DNA from: Hsuehochloa calcarea
Lineage: Eukaryota; Streptophyta; Magnoliopsida; Poales; Poaceae
Assembly (NCBI GenBank): GCA_036346395.1
Contig: CM070599.1
Location: forward strand, 27,767,232 to 27,831,231
Length of the DNA: 64,000 nt
Reading direction: 5' to 3'
In this document: one piece after another, positions 43,485 through 56,229 of the stretch
Layout: each line of letters begins with the position of its first letter
How positions within the stretch are numbered: position 1 is the stretch's first letter
Notes under the pieces: model-generated
What the model was told of the DNA's origin: nothing
Database searches by the model: none
What the model saw: only the letters and a program-made list of their open reading frames with translations
Position numbers and translations under genes: made by a program

Positions 43485-44901
43485 TACTACTACAAAATAG
43501 ATTATACGTCTCATCACAGACGATTCGTCTGTGTTGTAGTTATCACAGACGATTTTTAATAATAACCATCTGTGATATATAGCGATGGCTAGAACTATCT
43601 GTGATACATAATTATCACAGACGGTTCTGGTTAATAACCGTTTGTGAATCATCACAGACGGTTTTAAATACAAACGGTATGTGATGTCTTCGAATATCAC
43701 AGACGGTTTGTATTTAAAACCGTCTGTGAATCATCACATATGGTTTTTATCACGAACCGTCTGTGATTATAATCATATACAAACCGTCTGTGAATCATCA
43801 CATATGGTTTTTATCACGAACCGTCTGTGATTATAATCATATCACAGACAGTTTTGTAAACAAAACCGCCTCTAATACTTTTGTTTGTTGGGCGGGGAAA
43901 TGAAAATTTAGATTTACTAGGCAGGTTGTCGAAACTCGCTTTATATTAACCGAGTCTCCTCACACCTCACACCTCCATCTCCTCCTCTGCTATCTCTCCT
44001 CTAATCGAGTGCTACCGCCTCGCCCTGAACTTGCGCCCCGGCCTCCTCCACCTCACCCCGGCCTCGTCGTCGCTGACCTCCCCCGACCTCATAGCTCATG
44101 GGCTTCCCCGACATTGTCGCCCCCGGCCTCCTCCACTTCGTCGTCCCAGCCTCCCACAACCTCGTCATCCCCGGCCTCCTCCACCTCGCCCCGGCCATGT
44201 CATCGCTGGAATCCTCCAATCTCGTCGCCGGCCTCCCCTGACCTCATAGCCCATGGCCTCCCCCGATATCGTCGCCCCCGGCCTCCTCTACTTCGTCGCC
44301 CCGGCCTCCCATGACCTCGTCGCCCCTGGCCTCCTCCACTTCGTCGTCCCAGCCTCCCACGACCTTGTCGCCCCCGACCTCCTCCACTTCGTAGACCCGG
44401 CCTCCTCTATCTCGTCCCAGTCTCGTCGTCGCCGGCCTCCCCTAACCTCGTTTAGGGCCTAAAAATGGCCTCAGAAGTTCGTCCAGTTTGAAATTTCTTT
44501 CATTCCAGATTGTGTAATCAACTATATGTAGATACTCGGGTCCAACTATCCAGCAATTAATTGGTTTGGTTCAAAATTCAATTTTTTTACAATAGAAAAA
44601 ACTATCACAGACTGTTCTAAACAATAACCATTTGTGAAAAAGCTATCACAGACAGTTCTAAACAAGAACCGTCTGTGATAATCAATTACCACATACGATT
44701 TTTTTTTCAAAATTGTCTGTCATAGCTTTTTTTCACAAACAATTATTGTTTAGAATCGCCTATGATAGCTTTTTTCACAGACGGTTCAAAAAACGTCTAT
44801 GACGACCTTATATCATCATAGGCCTATAAAGTTAGACGGTTCAAAAAAATCGTCTGTGATGACGATTTTGAACCGTCTGTGATGACTTTTTTGTAGTAGT
44901 A
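43485..44901. mobile_element. CACTA-like non-autonomous transposon
   Basis: Both ends carry the inverted repeat TACTACTACAAAA (43485 on, and 44901 backwards), with TTT on either side as a possible 3-bp duplication. Subterminal regions are packed with TCACAGACGGTT and its complement (43535-43870, 44600-44890), the arrangement of En/Spm (CACTA) elements. The usual first base C is T at both ends. The centre holds no transposase, only a C-rich 48-bp minisatellite. Confidence 0.75.
44120..44450 (+). repeat. 48-bp minisatellite in the CACTA-like element
   Basis: GCCTCCTCCACTTCGTCG recurs at 44281, 44329 and 44377 with 48-base spacing, and imperfectly earlier. It gives Pro/Ala/Ser-rich open frames without family similarity. 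Confidence 0.8.
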
Positions 44902-45110
44902 TTTTTATCTTTGAAACGCCGCATAAGAGAGCTACTTGTCGGGTATTAATCCTGTCTTGTAACATGATGCTTGATGATGTAAACGTGCTTTTGCTTAAAG
45001 AAACAAGACTACATGCTGCCCATCCGCCAAACTATTGTCCTTGTTAACATGAGAGAGAGAGAGAGCATTAGAAAAATTCAAAGAAAAAGAAAGAAAGAAT
45101 TATTGGTTGC
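44902..45110. other. Short spacer
   Basis: A (GA)n run at 45053-45064 and A/G-rich sequence precede the next LTR; nothing coding. Confidence 0.4.
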
Positions 45111-48100
45111 TGCAACATCCCAATTTTCCAATAGAATACATCACTCCTGAGAAGCTATGTCTACATCAAGAACGACGTCATCCAGGAGGAAGCCATGAGG
45201 CGTTCTGAAACTTTGGCTGGTTCATATTCTAAACTAGATTTCAATGGCAAGAAGAACAAGGACGATGCCAGAGAGACCATGGCACCATCCGATGTCGTTG
45301 TCGCAGAAAGCGCAACGATGAACGCGGAAGAAGCACTGACAAGAGAAAGCTCTGACGAGCCCTGTTTCTCCGGTAGGTCAGGGGGCACCCCTCCCAACAG
45401 CCCGCCTTGTTGCATTAAAAGACCCAAAATTTTAAATTTTGTTTGAAGTTTGGTTCAATTTCGAATTTCTTGCCAAATTCGGAAAGTTTCCTCCAAAATC
45501 CGCTTTCTCTTTTTGGTTTTTTGCTGCCTCAGCCCAAAGGAGTCCTTTGCCAAACTACCTTCTCCCCATTTGCTCTGCTCTCGTGTCACCCCGCCATGCC
45601 CACACTGCCTCGGCCTTCCATCGCCTTCGTATGCGCCAAAGCCACGCCACCTCACCTCGCGCGCCAGCGCTGCCCTCCTCACCCTCAAACACCGCCCAAC
45701 CGAACATGCCACAACCCATGTGCCAAGCTCACCATAGCTGCTTCCCTCTTAATACTACCTCGCATCGGCTATAAGGCCACTACGACCTCCTTAGCACCAC
45801 TTCATGTCGTCCCATGCCCGAGACCCCATCTACTTCTTCATCTCCAGCCATGATCTGCCACCAAGGCCGACTCCCTTCTCCACCCTGACGATAAGCCACC
45901 ACCCAATTCTCCATCTTCTTCCTTGATTCTCTCAATTGAGCTCACCCCTAGCAACTCCTAGCCACCACAAACCCATCCTTCAGCTTCAAGCCTAACACCG
46001 CCGCTCTTAACTCGCCACTGCCGTGCACCATGGCCCCGTTGACATTGTCAACGTTGCTAGCCCTCCTCCAACCTGCCCGAACCAATCAATTGCCACCATC
46101 GTGCTTCCCGAAGCCTCTAAAAACTTCTGTGTGCACCAATTTTGGCCGACGCACCACCGGAGACCGTCGGCGCCATTGCTCTTCTTTGGTTGTGCGCCAC
46201 AGCCACCGTGAACCCACTCCGAACCACCTCTAGCCTTGCCTGAACCCAAAAATGGAACCCCCATGCTGCGTAGATGCTCCCCGCACCTTCCACTATCGAC
46301 ACCGCTTTTCCGACTCGACCACCATGGAGAGCGAGCTCCAGCTCACTTAGCACGAGCTGGGTCGTGTGCCCTTGCTAGGCTGTTGAAGCGGGTAGGCTCG
46401 AGTTGCTTTCTGGCCCAACCAAAAACAATAAACATCCCATTATTGGGTGCCATTGTGCTATCCAAGACTATTTGTCGAGGCCCGACACTATGCATCCTAA
46501 TACTATTCATCGAGGCTCGACGATATGCAACCCAACAGCAATAGGCTCAAACCCACTACTATTTACTCAACCTGATCCGCTCCGAATAGTATTAGCGCTG
46601 AGTCAGCGCCACCTCAGCGCCTCGCGTCCGCATCAGCCCTTGTGCAGCCCTAGCACTGTAGTACGAACCGAGTCCACCGTGGACCTTTGACCAACCCGTG
46701 GACTTCCTACATCATAAAGTGAATTTCCTTTAGTAAAATAATTCAACTAGTTCCACAAATCTGATTTTAGTATTTTTCTTTACGGTTTAAACTTCCAGGG
46801 ACTCGTTCTCTTTCACACGAGCTCCAAATTCTGTGATTCAAATTTCTAAATTCATCTAAATTTAAGATCTAACTATATAAATATAAATTATTTAATTTGG
46901 AATTTATTTAAATTTGGCTCATTTTCACGTATAGATTTCGACGACTTCGAAGAGTCAGATTTTGACATCGTTTGAGAACAACAATTAATAAAGCAAGGCA
47001 AGTTACATCTTTGATCATGTTTGATCTCATTATTTCAAAAATATTTAAATTATCTTCTAAATTTTTACTGCATGCTTATTTATATCCAATTATTTACATT
47101 CCTATTTTAAATTTTAGTTATGCCAAAAATCATTTGTACTGCCAATCTTAACATTGAATCAAACATATCTTGATACCTTAGATGAAAATCTAGTTTATGC
47201 AATAGTATGAACAAGAATATTTTGGAAAAATTGTGCTTAGCAATGCTTAGACCTGAAATATTTGATTTGTAAATTTTCAGTCAAAAATCAAATGTTGTTT
47301 AAATTGTATCCATAGCATTGGTGTGCCATAGAAGTTTATAAATTATTTTGGAAAATAAAATAAAATAAAACTAGTTCTGACTTTGGCGAAATGGATAGAT
47401 GGTGGGTGCAAGTTTATACACGGGCTCAATGAAGTGAATGGTTGAGGCCAAGGGGTTGTTTTAGAAGTCGCCCAGTCAATAAAGGACCGGTCTACGAGAT
47501 GCGGATTGTTAAGCCATAATCGTACCACCACAAGTCTGGTATGGGACAGACCGTGCTAATTAATTTTCAACGTTCCATTGTTAGTTGTGCCATGTTGAGG
47601 TTTGGGTGTTGTGAATACTTATTTTTAATACCCACATGGCACAAAAGGGGGTTGTCATTTAATTTGGTGTGAAGTCTACGACAATGAAACTTTAGGGGAC
47701 ATAACTACTTTGGGATAGCACATTGTAAAGGTCTTGTGATAATCACTTAGTCGTACACCTTCGAAAGTATGTCAGACAAACATTAAAAGTTGATTATCTC
47801 TTGTGGGTAAAGTTTTACCACCTCTGTAGAGTGTAAAACTATTCGAATAGTCGTGTCTACGGTCATGGATATGCTGAGCAAAGCCTTTCATGGATTAGAC
47901 TTTGATTTTATTTTCAAAATATTTTATAAAACAGTTTATAAAATGGATGGGTATCCATGAGAAAAATTATGGGTTGAAACCCCGGGTTAGTGCCCTTGTT
48001 TAAGTTAGTGTTAGGTTGGTGCCTACACTAGCTTTATTAATTTAGTTAATTCACATTTAGATATTGTAAAACTTGAGCTTTTGAACTTAGTTATTGTATT

Positions 48101-48548
48101 TAAAATGTTAAATGTTGCTTTTGCACAAAGAACCCTATAAGCTTTCCTTTGTTAATATCCATGCATACATTAACTCTATTATTGGGTGTAACTTGTGGAG
48201 CACAGTTGTTTGAGCTCACCCTTGCTTAATGAAAATATTATTAAGAGGAGAAGGACTTCGCTACCGGTGTGGATATCGCTACCGGTGTGGATATCGACGA
48301 CTAGGCAGCTACCCCAGTCGATTGCATACGGCAGATCAGCTAGACTCTACTACTTCTTATTCGTCTTCCAATGTGTTCTTTATTGTTGACTCGTAAGCCT
48401 TTCTTGTAATAAACTCTTATATTAATTAATAAAGTTGTGTGATTTATGTATGTTACCATATTTGTTTACTATGTGAACTAGCTACTAATCATGAGACTAG
48501 TTCAGAAATACACAAAGGATTTGAGAGTACTATTCTCAGGTCCGACAG
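45111..48548 (+). mobile_element. Long gypsy-type LTR, family C copy 1
   Basis: It begins TGCAACATCC and ends TCCGACA. Like families A and B it has a C-rich leader (45530-46350), a donor-like AAGGCAAGT at 46995 followed by TTTGATCAT, the CTCTGTAGAG block (47790-47874) and a hairpin region with GAGCACAG near 48199, then a short acidic reading frame ending TAG at 48304. A coding-like insert sits near its 5' end (45135-45424). No gag or pol. Boundaries rest on terminal motifs and are approximate. Confidence 0.55.
45135..45424 (+). pseudogene. Unidentified coding-like fragment inside an LTR start
   Basis: The frame is open from 45135 and encodes YVYIKNDVIQEEAMRRSETL, then GSYSKLDFNGKKNKDDARET and SSDEPCFSGRSGGTPPNSPP. 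Mixed charged and polar composition without repeats looks like a real protein, but I do not recognise it. CCCAA occurs on both sides (45120-45124 and 45422-45426), and the sequence after it (AAATTTTAAATTTTG) looks like the continuation of the LTR start, so this may be an insertion into the LTR. A Met at 45195 is the only visible start. Confidence 0.4.
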
Positions 48549-50110
48549 GTTAATTAACATGATACTATTCACCAAACCCATTACTATTACACCCGAACCT
48601 GTTAGTGAATAGTATTAGACCCAATACTATTCACCCAGAACCCATGGTTGTTCATCCCATACCCAATAAGACATAATGTGCCCATTTCAACCATTTCGAA
48701 CCCGTGAAACCTATTTTCGACTCCGTTTGACCTAACTACGCACCGAATAAACCCCAATCACCAACACCACCTCTATTTTCAATACTTTTCGAATTTGTTT
48801 ATTTCATTTTGTTCCCAGCTCGCTCTTTGTTTAGCCTGGACTTATTTATTTTATTTTATACACATTAGAACCTGAATTTGTTGATCAACCTACAAAAGGA
48901 GTTAATCAAGATGCAGGAGAAGTAAATCTAGTCAAGGACTGCGAATGTGGAGGCAAGTTGCATTCTTTGATCACGTTGAGCCCATATTTCAATTATTTAT
49001 TATTACTACTTTCATTTACAGTATTTATGCCAATTACTTCCTTAATGAAATAATACTTTAGAATGTCATGAAGAATAGTTAGTTCATATCACTCCACTTG
49101 CATGCCCACCTATTCTCCTGTAGGCCATATTCACCTTGACAAGTAAAATTCAATATTATGTTATTTAATGGTTCGGCATTGTCACACAATGTGTTTATAA
49201 ACATTGTTAAGGAAAATTGGTTGCTTGCCAATAGATTTTGGTGGAGAGTTGAGGGTTGAGACCACGAGGTTGGACAACTTGACAGACTTGATAAAAGTGA
49301 GTCCAATGTGGGGTCAAGATGGTGGACAACCACGAGTTGGTTGTTAGTCCATCTCCCCACTGGAGATAGGTAAGGACTAAAAACTTATGCCAAGTAACAG
49401 ACACAGAACTCGCCAAACCACAGGTTTGGTATATCTAACCTAACTTAGTATACTGCTCTTCCAATTGAATATCTACAAGATGTCACCTACTCTTGTTGTA
49501 TAGAATAGTCGCGGATTGGGGGTGAGACAGGAGTGGTCCAGTTAGATCACTCACTGATATACACAACGATAGGTACAGTTAGCATCGGACTGCGCACTTG
49601 ATCATTGGTTAGTGGTTTCCTGATGGATGTATTGTCCAAGGACCTACCGGGTAGAGGCTATAAAGGTTGAGCAGTGGGAATGCCTTGTTATCTCAACTCA
49701 GTCGCACACTATCATGTTGTGTGTATATAGCTTGACATTATGAGTCTGAGGTATCTTGTAGCTAAAGTTGGATAACTCTGCAGAGTATAAACAATGTTAT
49801 TCGAATACGTCATGCTTTTGGTTAATGAAGTTGTGTTCATGGATGATTCTAGTAAATGAGGTATAAGTAGAGATTTTGAGATATTAAGATGGTAATTACA
49901 AATGTTGAAAAACCCTTGATGTTATATTAGTATGTTTTTATTGTTTTAAAGACAAACTGCTTTAACTCAAGTAATGCGTCCACATATATCTGATATGGTA
50001 AACCCTCAACAATCAATTAAACCCCTGCATGTAGTTAAATAGTTTTCTCATGTGGCTTGTTGAGTACGTTGTGTGCTCAATCTTGCGTAGTTTTCATCAG
50101 AAGGTATATC
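48549..50110 (+). mobile_element. Long gypsy-type LTR remnant, family C copy 2
   Basis: The donor-like GAGGCAAGT (48960) with TTTGATCACGTTGA, the CTCTGCAGAG block (49748-49845) and GAGTACGTTGTGTGCTC (about 50070) occur in the same order and spacing as in 45111-48548. The C-rich 5' part is absent, so the copy is 5' truncated. It lies directly after copy 1. Confidence 0.5.
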
Positions 50111-52059
50111 AGAGGATTGAAGGACACTTTGGAGAACATGTTATGGTTGCAACTGCACTCAAGCTTTCCTGTTGAAGCTCTTTGGTTCTTCTGAATATAA
50201 GTTAAATTTTTGGGCTTGAGATGCCCATTTTGTTGTTGCAAAACAGCTGGTAGGCCATTTTCTAATCAAAATAATATTTTTAAATGTTCATGAGCAAGTT
50301 TGATGTCATTTCGGTCTATAACCAAAATCCTGGGTGGTTGCACAAACAGGGGGTTCCATGTTTGAAAAATGGGGTCGTTTAATTGCCGCTCTCAGGCTCG
50401 GTCCATCGATAGGCTCCTCGAAGAGCACGCCACGCTGATACGCAAGAAGAGAAAGAGGAGTGTGGAAGAGGAAGAAGATGGGCATAATGGTCTTTTCGTG
50501 CACCATTTAACAGACAACTCACGACAAAGTCTCCGGAGTGGCAAAAAAATATGAAAGTTGAGAGGCGATGGCAATGAAGGGAGGACCAGTTTCTCGATGG
50601 CATATTAGGGATACATCCAACTTCCAGTGACAAATAAGGAATTGATCCTTGATAATAAATCAATTGCAGCCTACTTGGGTAGCCAACATCAGACCATTGC
50701 GAGTCTAGAACATATTTTTTAGAAAAATCCTCTAATTTATATTAACTAGTCATCAACCCGTGCATCTGCGGGGGCTGCATGTTTTGAATTTCTCGATAAC
50801 ACTTCAAAAGATATATTTGAATTTAGTTCTGAGTTAAATTAAATTAAATTAAATTAAAATTTACTTGAAAATCTTGATTTAATATTAATTTGTAATTATG
50901 AATGATATATGTTTTGAATTTGAATTTATATATATTCCATATTTGTTTTGAAACATCTTACTTTTTCCACGTTCAATTGACATTTTTCCATGATGAAATC
51001 TACTTATAACTACAATTGTTTATCGCCATGTACATTACAAAAAAATTAGTCCTAGAACTTATGCATTATATATCTTAGCTTGGCATTTTTCATTAGGCTT
51101 AGGACTCGAGGCGGACCCAAGTCAAAAAAATGAGTGGGGCACAAGTGGGTTGTCGAGTACCTATACTAAGTAAGCGGGGCACAAATTGTCGATATTGGAC
51201 TACTCCATTAAAACTTAAATTTGAATGCTCATCGACCTTCTTTGGACCCGTCCTGTCCGAACTCTTTGTGTGTGGGTGACTTATGCACCGTATCACCAAT
51301 CGGTATAGATACTAATTCTGAGTCTGAATATGGGTGATTAATTCATAATGGTTGTACTTATGCTTAATGTAGGCCATAAATTTTATCAATAGATGACCAT
51401 TACTATGTTCTATTTGCTAGAATATTAATATAAGAATTTCTAGATATTATTTTGTATATAAATTTCTATCACTTTTCTTATAGAATTAAGGTGACCACCT
51501 GACTTACAAAATTTACAATCGCTACTCCATAACTAACATTTAATAGTACTATTAAGATTGGTACAATTCAATTTTTAGAAGAAGTAATAATTTGTTGAGA
51601 TAGTTAATAATTATATATCAGGATATGGGGGCAGAGGTGGCAATAAGATTAATTAAGCATTACAGATATCGTCGTGTTAGCCTAACTCATGTATACAATT
51701 TTTTTTTTGAATAATTGGCTTTGTACCATCAAAAGATCGTAAAATTAATTATATAGCACTGAAATGTGTAAGTGCACTTAAATAACACCTCAGTTTTATA
51801 CCACTACTGTCAACTTATGCACATTTTCCGTTACATGTGACCATTTTCCGCTAAATAATTGGCGGGCGGTAGCGAAGCAGAGGCGGGTCACAGGCCAAGA
51901 AAGTGAGGAGGAAGACCGGCGAGCAGGCGGCGGAAGAGGTAAGAAAACAAGCCACTTTCGATCCTCGGATTTGCAAGCTGGAAAAACTAGGAAATTTTTC
52001 TTTTGATTGAAAAGCTTTCAAATTGAAATGGTTGTTCTTGATTACAGAAATGGATGTTA
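50111..52059. other. AT-rich region without recognised genes
   Basis: A short open frame at 50369-50554 (RLLEEHATLIRKKRKRSVEE) is unidentified. The rest is AT-rich with (AAATT)n at 50835-50856. Homology to the NLR flank starts at about 52060. Confidence 0.4.
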
Positions 52060-52869
52060 CACAGTGAGAACCAACCAAACGCATGCAGCAGCAGGAGCAT
52101 CCATGTTACGATGGAAGAAACTGCAGTGAAGTGCGAAAACATTCACCTAGGTAATGTGAGAGTCGGAGAAATGATGAGTCGATACTTAAGCTAACTTATT
52201 GGAAGATACGATCGAGAGTACAACCAACAAAGATTAATCCATTAATATGCGAGTACACGAGGCGGAGACCCGGGCAATTTCTTCTTGTAGTAGCGTGAGT
52301 GTATCGGCGCCTCGAAGAGGTTAGGGTGGTGGCCGGCGTCCACCCCGTCCCACTCCAGGGCGTCCCACACGTCCTTCTCGATCTCGACGGTTGGCTTCTT
52401 CTCGACGGACGGCGTGCGCGAGCCGGCATCCCGATCCTGATGGTCTCGAGCGCGGGCGCCACCATCTTGACCTCGCATATCTGCCGCAGCGTCGGGAGGT
52501 CGTGCAGGTGGATGGTGGTCAACTTCGGGAATGCTATTTCCTCCAGGGACCGTCCTTCGTCCAGTACAAAGACGTGCCTGAGGTCACCGCAGTGGATGAT
52601 GTGGAGGGTTTCCAAGCTTGGGAAGGAGGAGACCCGCACTGGGAGCACGAACTGGAGCCTGGGGCAAGAGCGCAGGTGTAGGTGCTGCAGATTTATGAAG
52701 GAGCGGCCTTCATAGGAGCCCTCGCTCCAAATGCAACGGGCCATCAGGAGATCTGACGCCCAGAATGTCTCCAATGGATTGAAATCGTACCACCCCGACG
52801 GAAAGACGGTATCCAACTTGGGGCACCTCTCCACGTGGCACCACCTGAGTTTGTTCCCTCCAGACATAC

Positions 52870-53782
52870 TGATGAGGACATCCCTCCTTCGGATACACGT
52901 ACTACACAAGACCCTCCAGATTTGGGTGTTGGACTACAAGGTCCTATGACAAGAGCTAGAGCACGTGACTTAATCTATCAGGTAAAATCGTTTCTAGGGC
53001 TGAGTGTATTATTTGAGAACTCTATGATGCTGCCTAATGGAGATGATTTACTTGTACTCAGAAATCTAGGTTTACGACCACTTCAAGAAGGCCTACGACC
53101 AGTTCAAGAAGGTCTACGACCACTTCAAGAAGGCCTACGACCAGTTCAAGAAGGTCCACGACCGGTTCCGAGGCCTCGACCACTTCTAGAAGACCTACGA
53201 CGGATGACTCGTTGGGGCACTCTACGACTGAGAGGCGAGCACGATACTCGTTGGACACGGCCCGTGACTCATCGAGGACCACCCCACGACTAGATCTTCG
53301 ACCGAAATACGCGACACAAGGTCTTTGCGTCACCGTTTGGAAACTAATAAGACTTTGTAAGCGTGGCGAGATCGGAGTCCGGGTTGTGTCGCCTCATCCC
53401 CGCCAAGACAACCCTAGGTCGACCTCCTCACGCCCCCCTATATATATACGATAGCCGCCATAGTTTAGGGCGGGTTTTCTTAGATTATTTACGCCAATTG
53501 CGGTTTCGCGATTATCGGTTTGAGGAACCCCACTTGTAAACTTCATCCATATCCGCAATACAATTGATTGCATCTACCTTGTTCTTGTGAGTTGCTTCGA
53601 TTGCTTGCGGGAACAATAACCTTCGTGGTAAGGTCGATCGCGTGCAAGCGTGGTCGATAACGACAGCGTCTTGGTGTAGCGAATTGCGAGGTGAAGATCA
53701 TTGGTCGGAAACCTCAAAGCGTCAACGTCCTCACGACGAACCAAATCGAACCTATCGGAAGATCGGGCGCCGTGATTCATCA
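52870..53782 (+). repeat. 5' LTR of the gypsy element
   Basis: 913 bp against 922 for the 3' LTR. Differences are dominated by lost or altered bases at CAG/CTG sites. A TATA box lies at about 53439-53449. Confidence 0.93.
53070..53200 (+). repeat. 21-bp tandem repeats in the 5' LTR
   Basis: CTACGACCACTTCAAGAAGG and variants repeat every 21 bases about six times, in frame with the LTR motif GPMTRARARDL and giving a heptad LRP(L/V)QEG. The same array lies at 59767-59880 in the 3' LTR. Confidence 0.9.
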
Positions 53783-54913
53783 AGTGGTATCGAGCTAAGG
53801 TTGCCGTTAGGTAATTTCGTTTATCCCTTTTTGTGAGTTTTGTTCCATCACCTAGAGTCGGAAAATTGCCCCAAAAAAAAATTTAGATCGTAATTATTCC
53901 GCTGTCCAAACCACTTTGTGCCTTCGCAATTTTGTTTTCAGTTTCGCGTTGTTGAATTCGAGTCCATTGTCGGTGTCTTTGTTGCTGGTCTAGTCGTCGT
54001 AATCTAGTTTCTAGCGTTGAGTCTTTGCTGTTTCGATCATCTAGACACCCCCATACGACCACAACACCACCCCATCGACCACCTACTCGGATTCGCTTCT
54101 CCCCCGGTCGGATTCGATCAGAGACACCCCCATCGACCACCTACCGGATTCGGCTTCTCACCGTGGAAGCGAACACCGGTCGGATTCGACCAACCACTCG
54201 TGTCCGACAACCCTATTTATTATCTTGTTGCTATCGGACACCCCACCACCTGGTCGAAAACGATCGACTGGTCGGAATTTTTCCATAGCCAAAGTTCAGA
54301 GAGAGAGAGAGAGAGAGAGTTTTTACCCCTGCTCTCCGGAAAAAGTTTGTGACCCATATATAACCATAGACCCAGAAAAGGGTTTTGAAGAGTTTTGAGT
54401 CAAGGTCACATTCGGAAAAAAAAAAGGAAACCCTAGGTTGGGTTTTTGCAGTAAAAAAAAAGAGAAAAGAAAAGAAAGAAAGCAAAGAGTGCAAAAAAAA
54501 AAGAAGAAGAAAAGAAGAAGGAGTTGCTCTGTGATTTTAGATCCGATTGTGTTTGTATCTACCCTATCAGTCCGTTTGCTTGAGCTAGTTCTAGGAACGC
54601 GTTTGGGCCAGCAACTGTGACGAGTACTGTGGACTTTTATTCAGCTTTGCTAATCTGATTTCATTATTGCTATTCCTTGCTACTAAACATTGCCTATCCG
54701 AGCTCCACATACTTTCGGCCCTCAGATTGGATCCTCGCATTCGCCTCCGCCGTGGTCGTACATCCCACCTTCTCCGATCAGACCACCTGCTGTAATTTGG
54801 TAAGAAACTCATAAGAGCTTGGTAAGACGCTTGTGAGTGTGTGATTCCATCCTACGACCACCTAGTAGTGATAGGAATAATACTTTTGTGTTATCTTTTG
54901 TCTACTACTAACC

Positions 54914-56110
54914 ATGTCAGGTGAAGGATTGGATGCGCAAGAGTGTGTTTTGAGGGAAGAACTCATTACGCTCTTGGATGAACAACGCACTACTGTTAAT
55001 GAGGACATCGACAGGAAGCTTCAAGCTACCATGATCACATTACAACAATCAATCAACGATAGTATTGCGGCGCTCACTACACGCCTAGAAAGAGTGGTGA
55101 ACCGACCGCCAAACGTTGGTCGTGTGGAACCTCATGGTGCAGCCCATGACCATGAGTTTGATAATGATAATGAGGTGCACGACCACGACGCCTTTGATGC
55201 ACGACAACGGAACCGACCGAACTTCAACCGTCAAGGTATGAGAGGTAATAATGTCGACAACATAATGCGTGTTAATGATGATCCATATGCAAAGTTAAGT
55301 TCTCTATACCATCTTTTACGGGTGCTTATGATGCTGAAATATATCTAGATTGGGAGATGACGGTAGAACAGAAATTGAATGCTCACTTAGTTCCCGAAGT
55401 GCATAGAGTTAGGCAAGCCACAAGTGAATTTAAAAACTTTGCCATCATTTGGTGGAATAGGGTATGCACCGAAGGATTAGCGCCTACTACGTGGGATGGT
55501 TTAAAGGTTGCTATGCGTAATAGATTTGTCCCACCTTCCTTTAAACGTGATTTGCGTAATAAATTGCAGCGCTTAAATCAAGGTAATAGATCCGTAGAAG
55601 AATATTATCAGGAGCTACAAATTAGCATGTTGCGTTGTGATATTATTGAGGATGAAGAAGCTGCAATAGCACGTTTGTATGGAGGATTAAGATGTGAAAT
55701 TCAGGACATAGTGGATTACAAAGAATACGATAGTGTCCCTAGATTGTTCCAACTTGCATGTTTGGCGGAAAAAGAATTGCAGGGACGACAACAGAGGCCA
55801 AGGAACAATTTTGGGAACATGTCTACACCACGACCCGTGCCGGGGCAAGCCAAAACACCCCCACTTTCAGCGACACGGTCTGCTGCCCCCTCCTCGAGTA
55901 GGGTGCGTTCAGCAGCACCTCCGACCACATCACATGCACCCGAGGTAAGCAAATCTACTAGTGTACAGGCTCCAGCCAAGAGTTCTTCCTCGGTTGCTTC
56001 CACTGGTCGTACCACAGGATTATTTGCCACCGTTGCAAGGGAATGGGACCGTCATGAAGGATTGCCCAAGTCAGCGAGCATACCTTGCCACTACAGACGG
56101 TGGATATGTA
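54914..56110 (+). pseudogene. Gypsy gag, frameshifted
   Basis: ATG at 54914 opens MSGEGLDAQECVLREE with a coiled-coil-like start. The frame shifts near 55291 and continues as FSIPSFTGAYDAEIYLDWE, FKNFAIIWWNRVCTEG and NRFVPPSFKRDLRNKLQRL, the retrotransposon gag (PF03732) core. A Ser/Pro-rich linker follows. The zinc-knuckle region near 56020-56080 is shifted in frame, with KDCPSQRAYLATTDGGY readable from about 56062. Gag forms the virus-like particle of the element. Confidence 0.88.
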
Positions 56111-56229
56111 AGTACTAGTGATATTGAGGATGAATATGTACTTGCAGCTAACATTGCAGGTGGAGGACATGAGATCGACAGTGATGCGATGATGTAGAGG
56201 AACAAGTAGGCTTTGTTGACACCGAGTAT

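Noticed and set aside
50369..50554. Small host gene
   Set aside because: 61 residues, no family resemblance, no promoter or splice evidence; kept only as a note.
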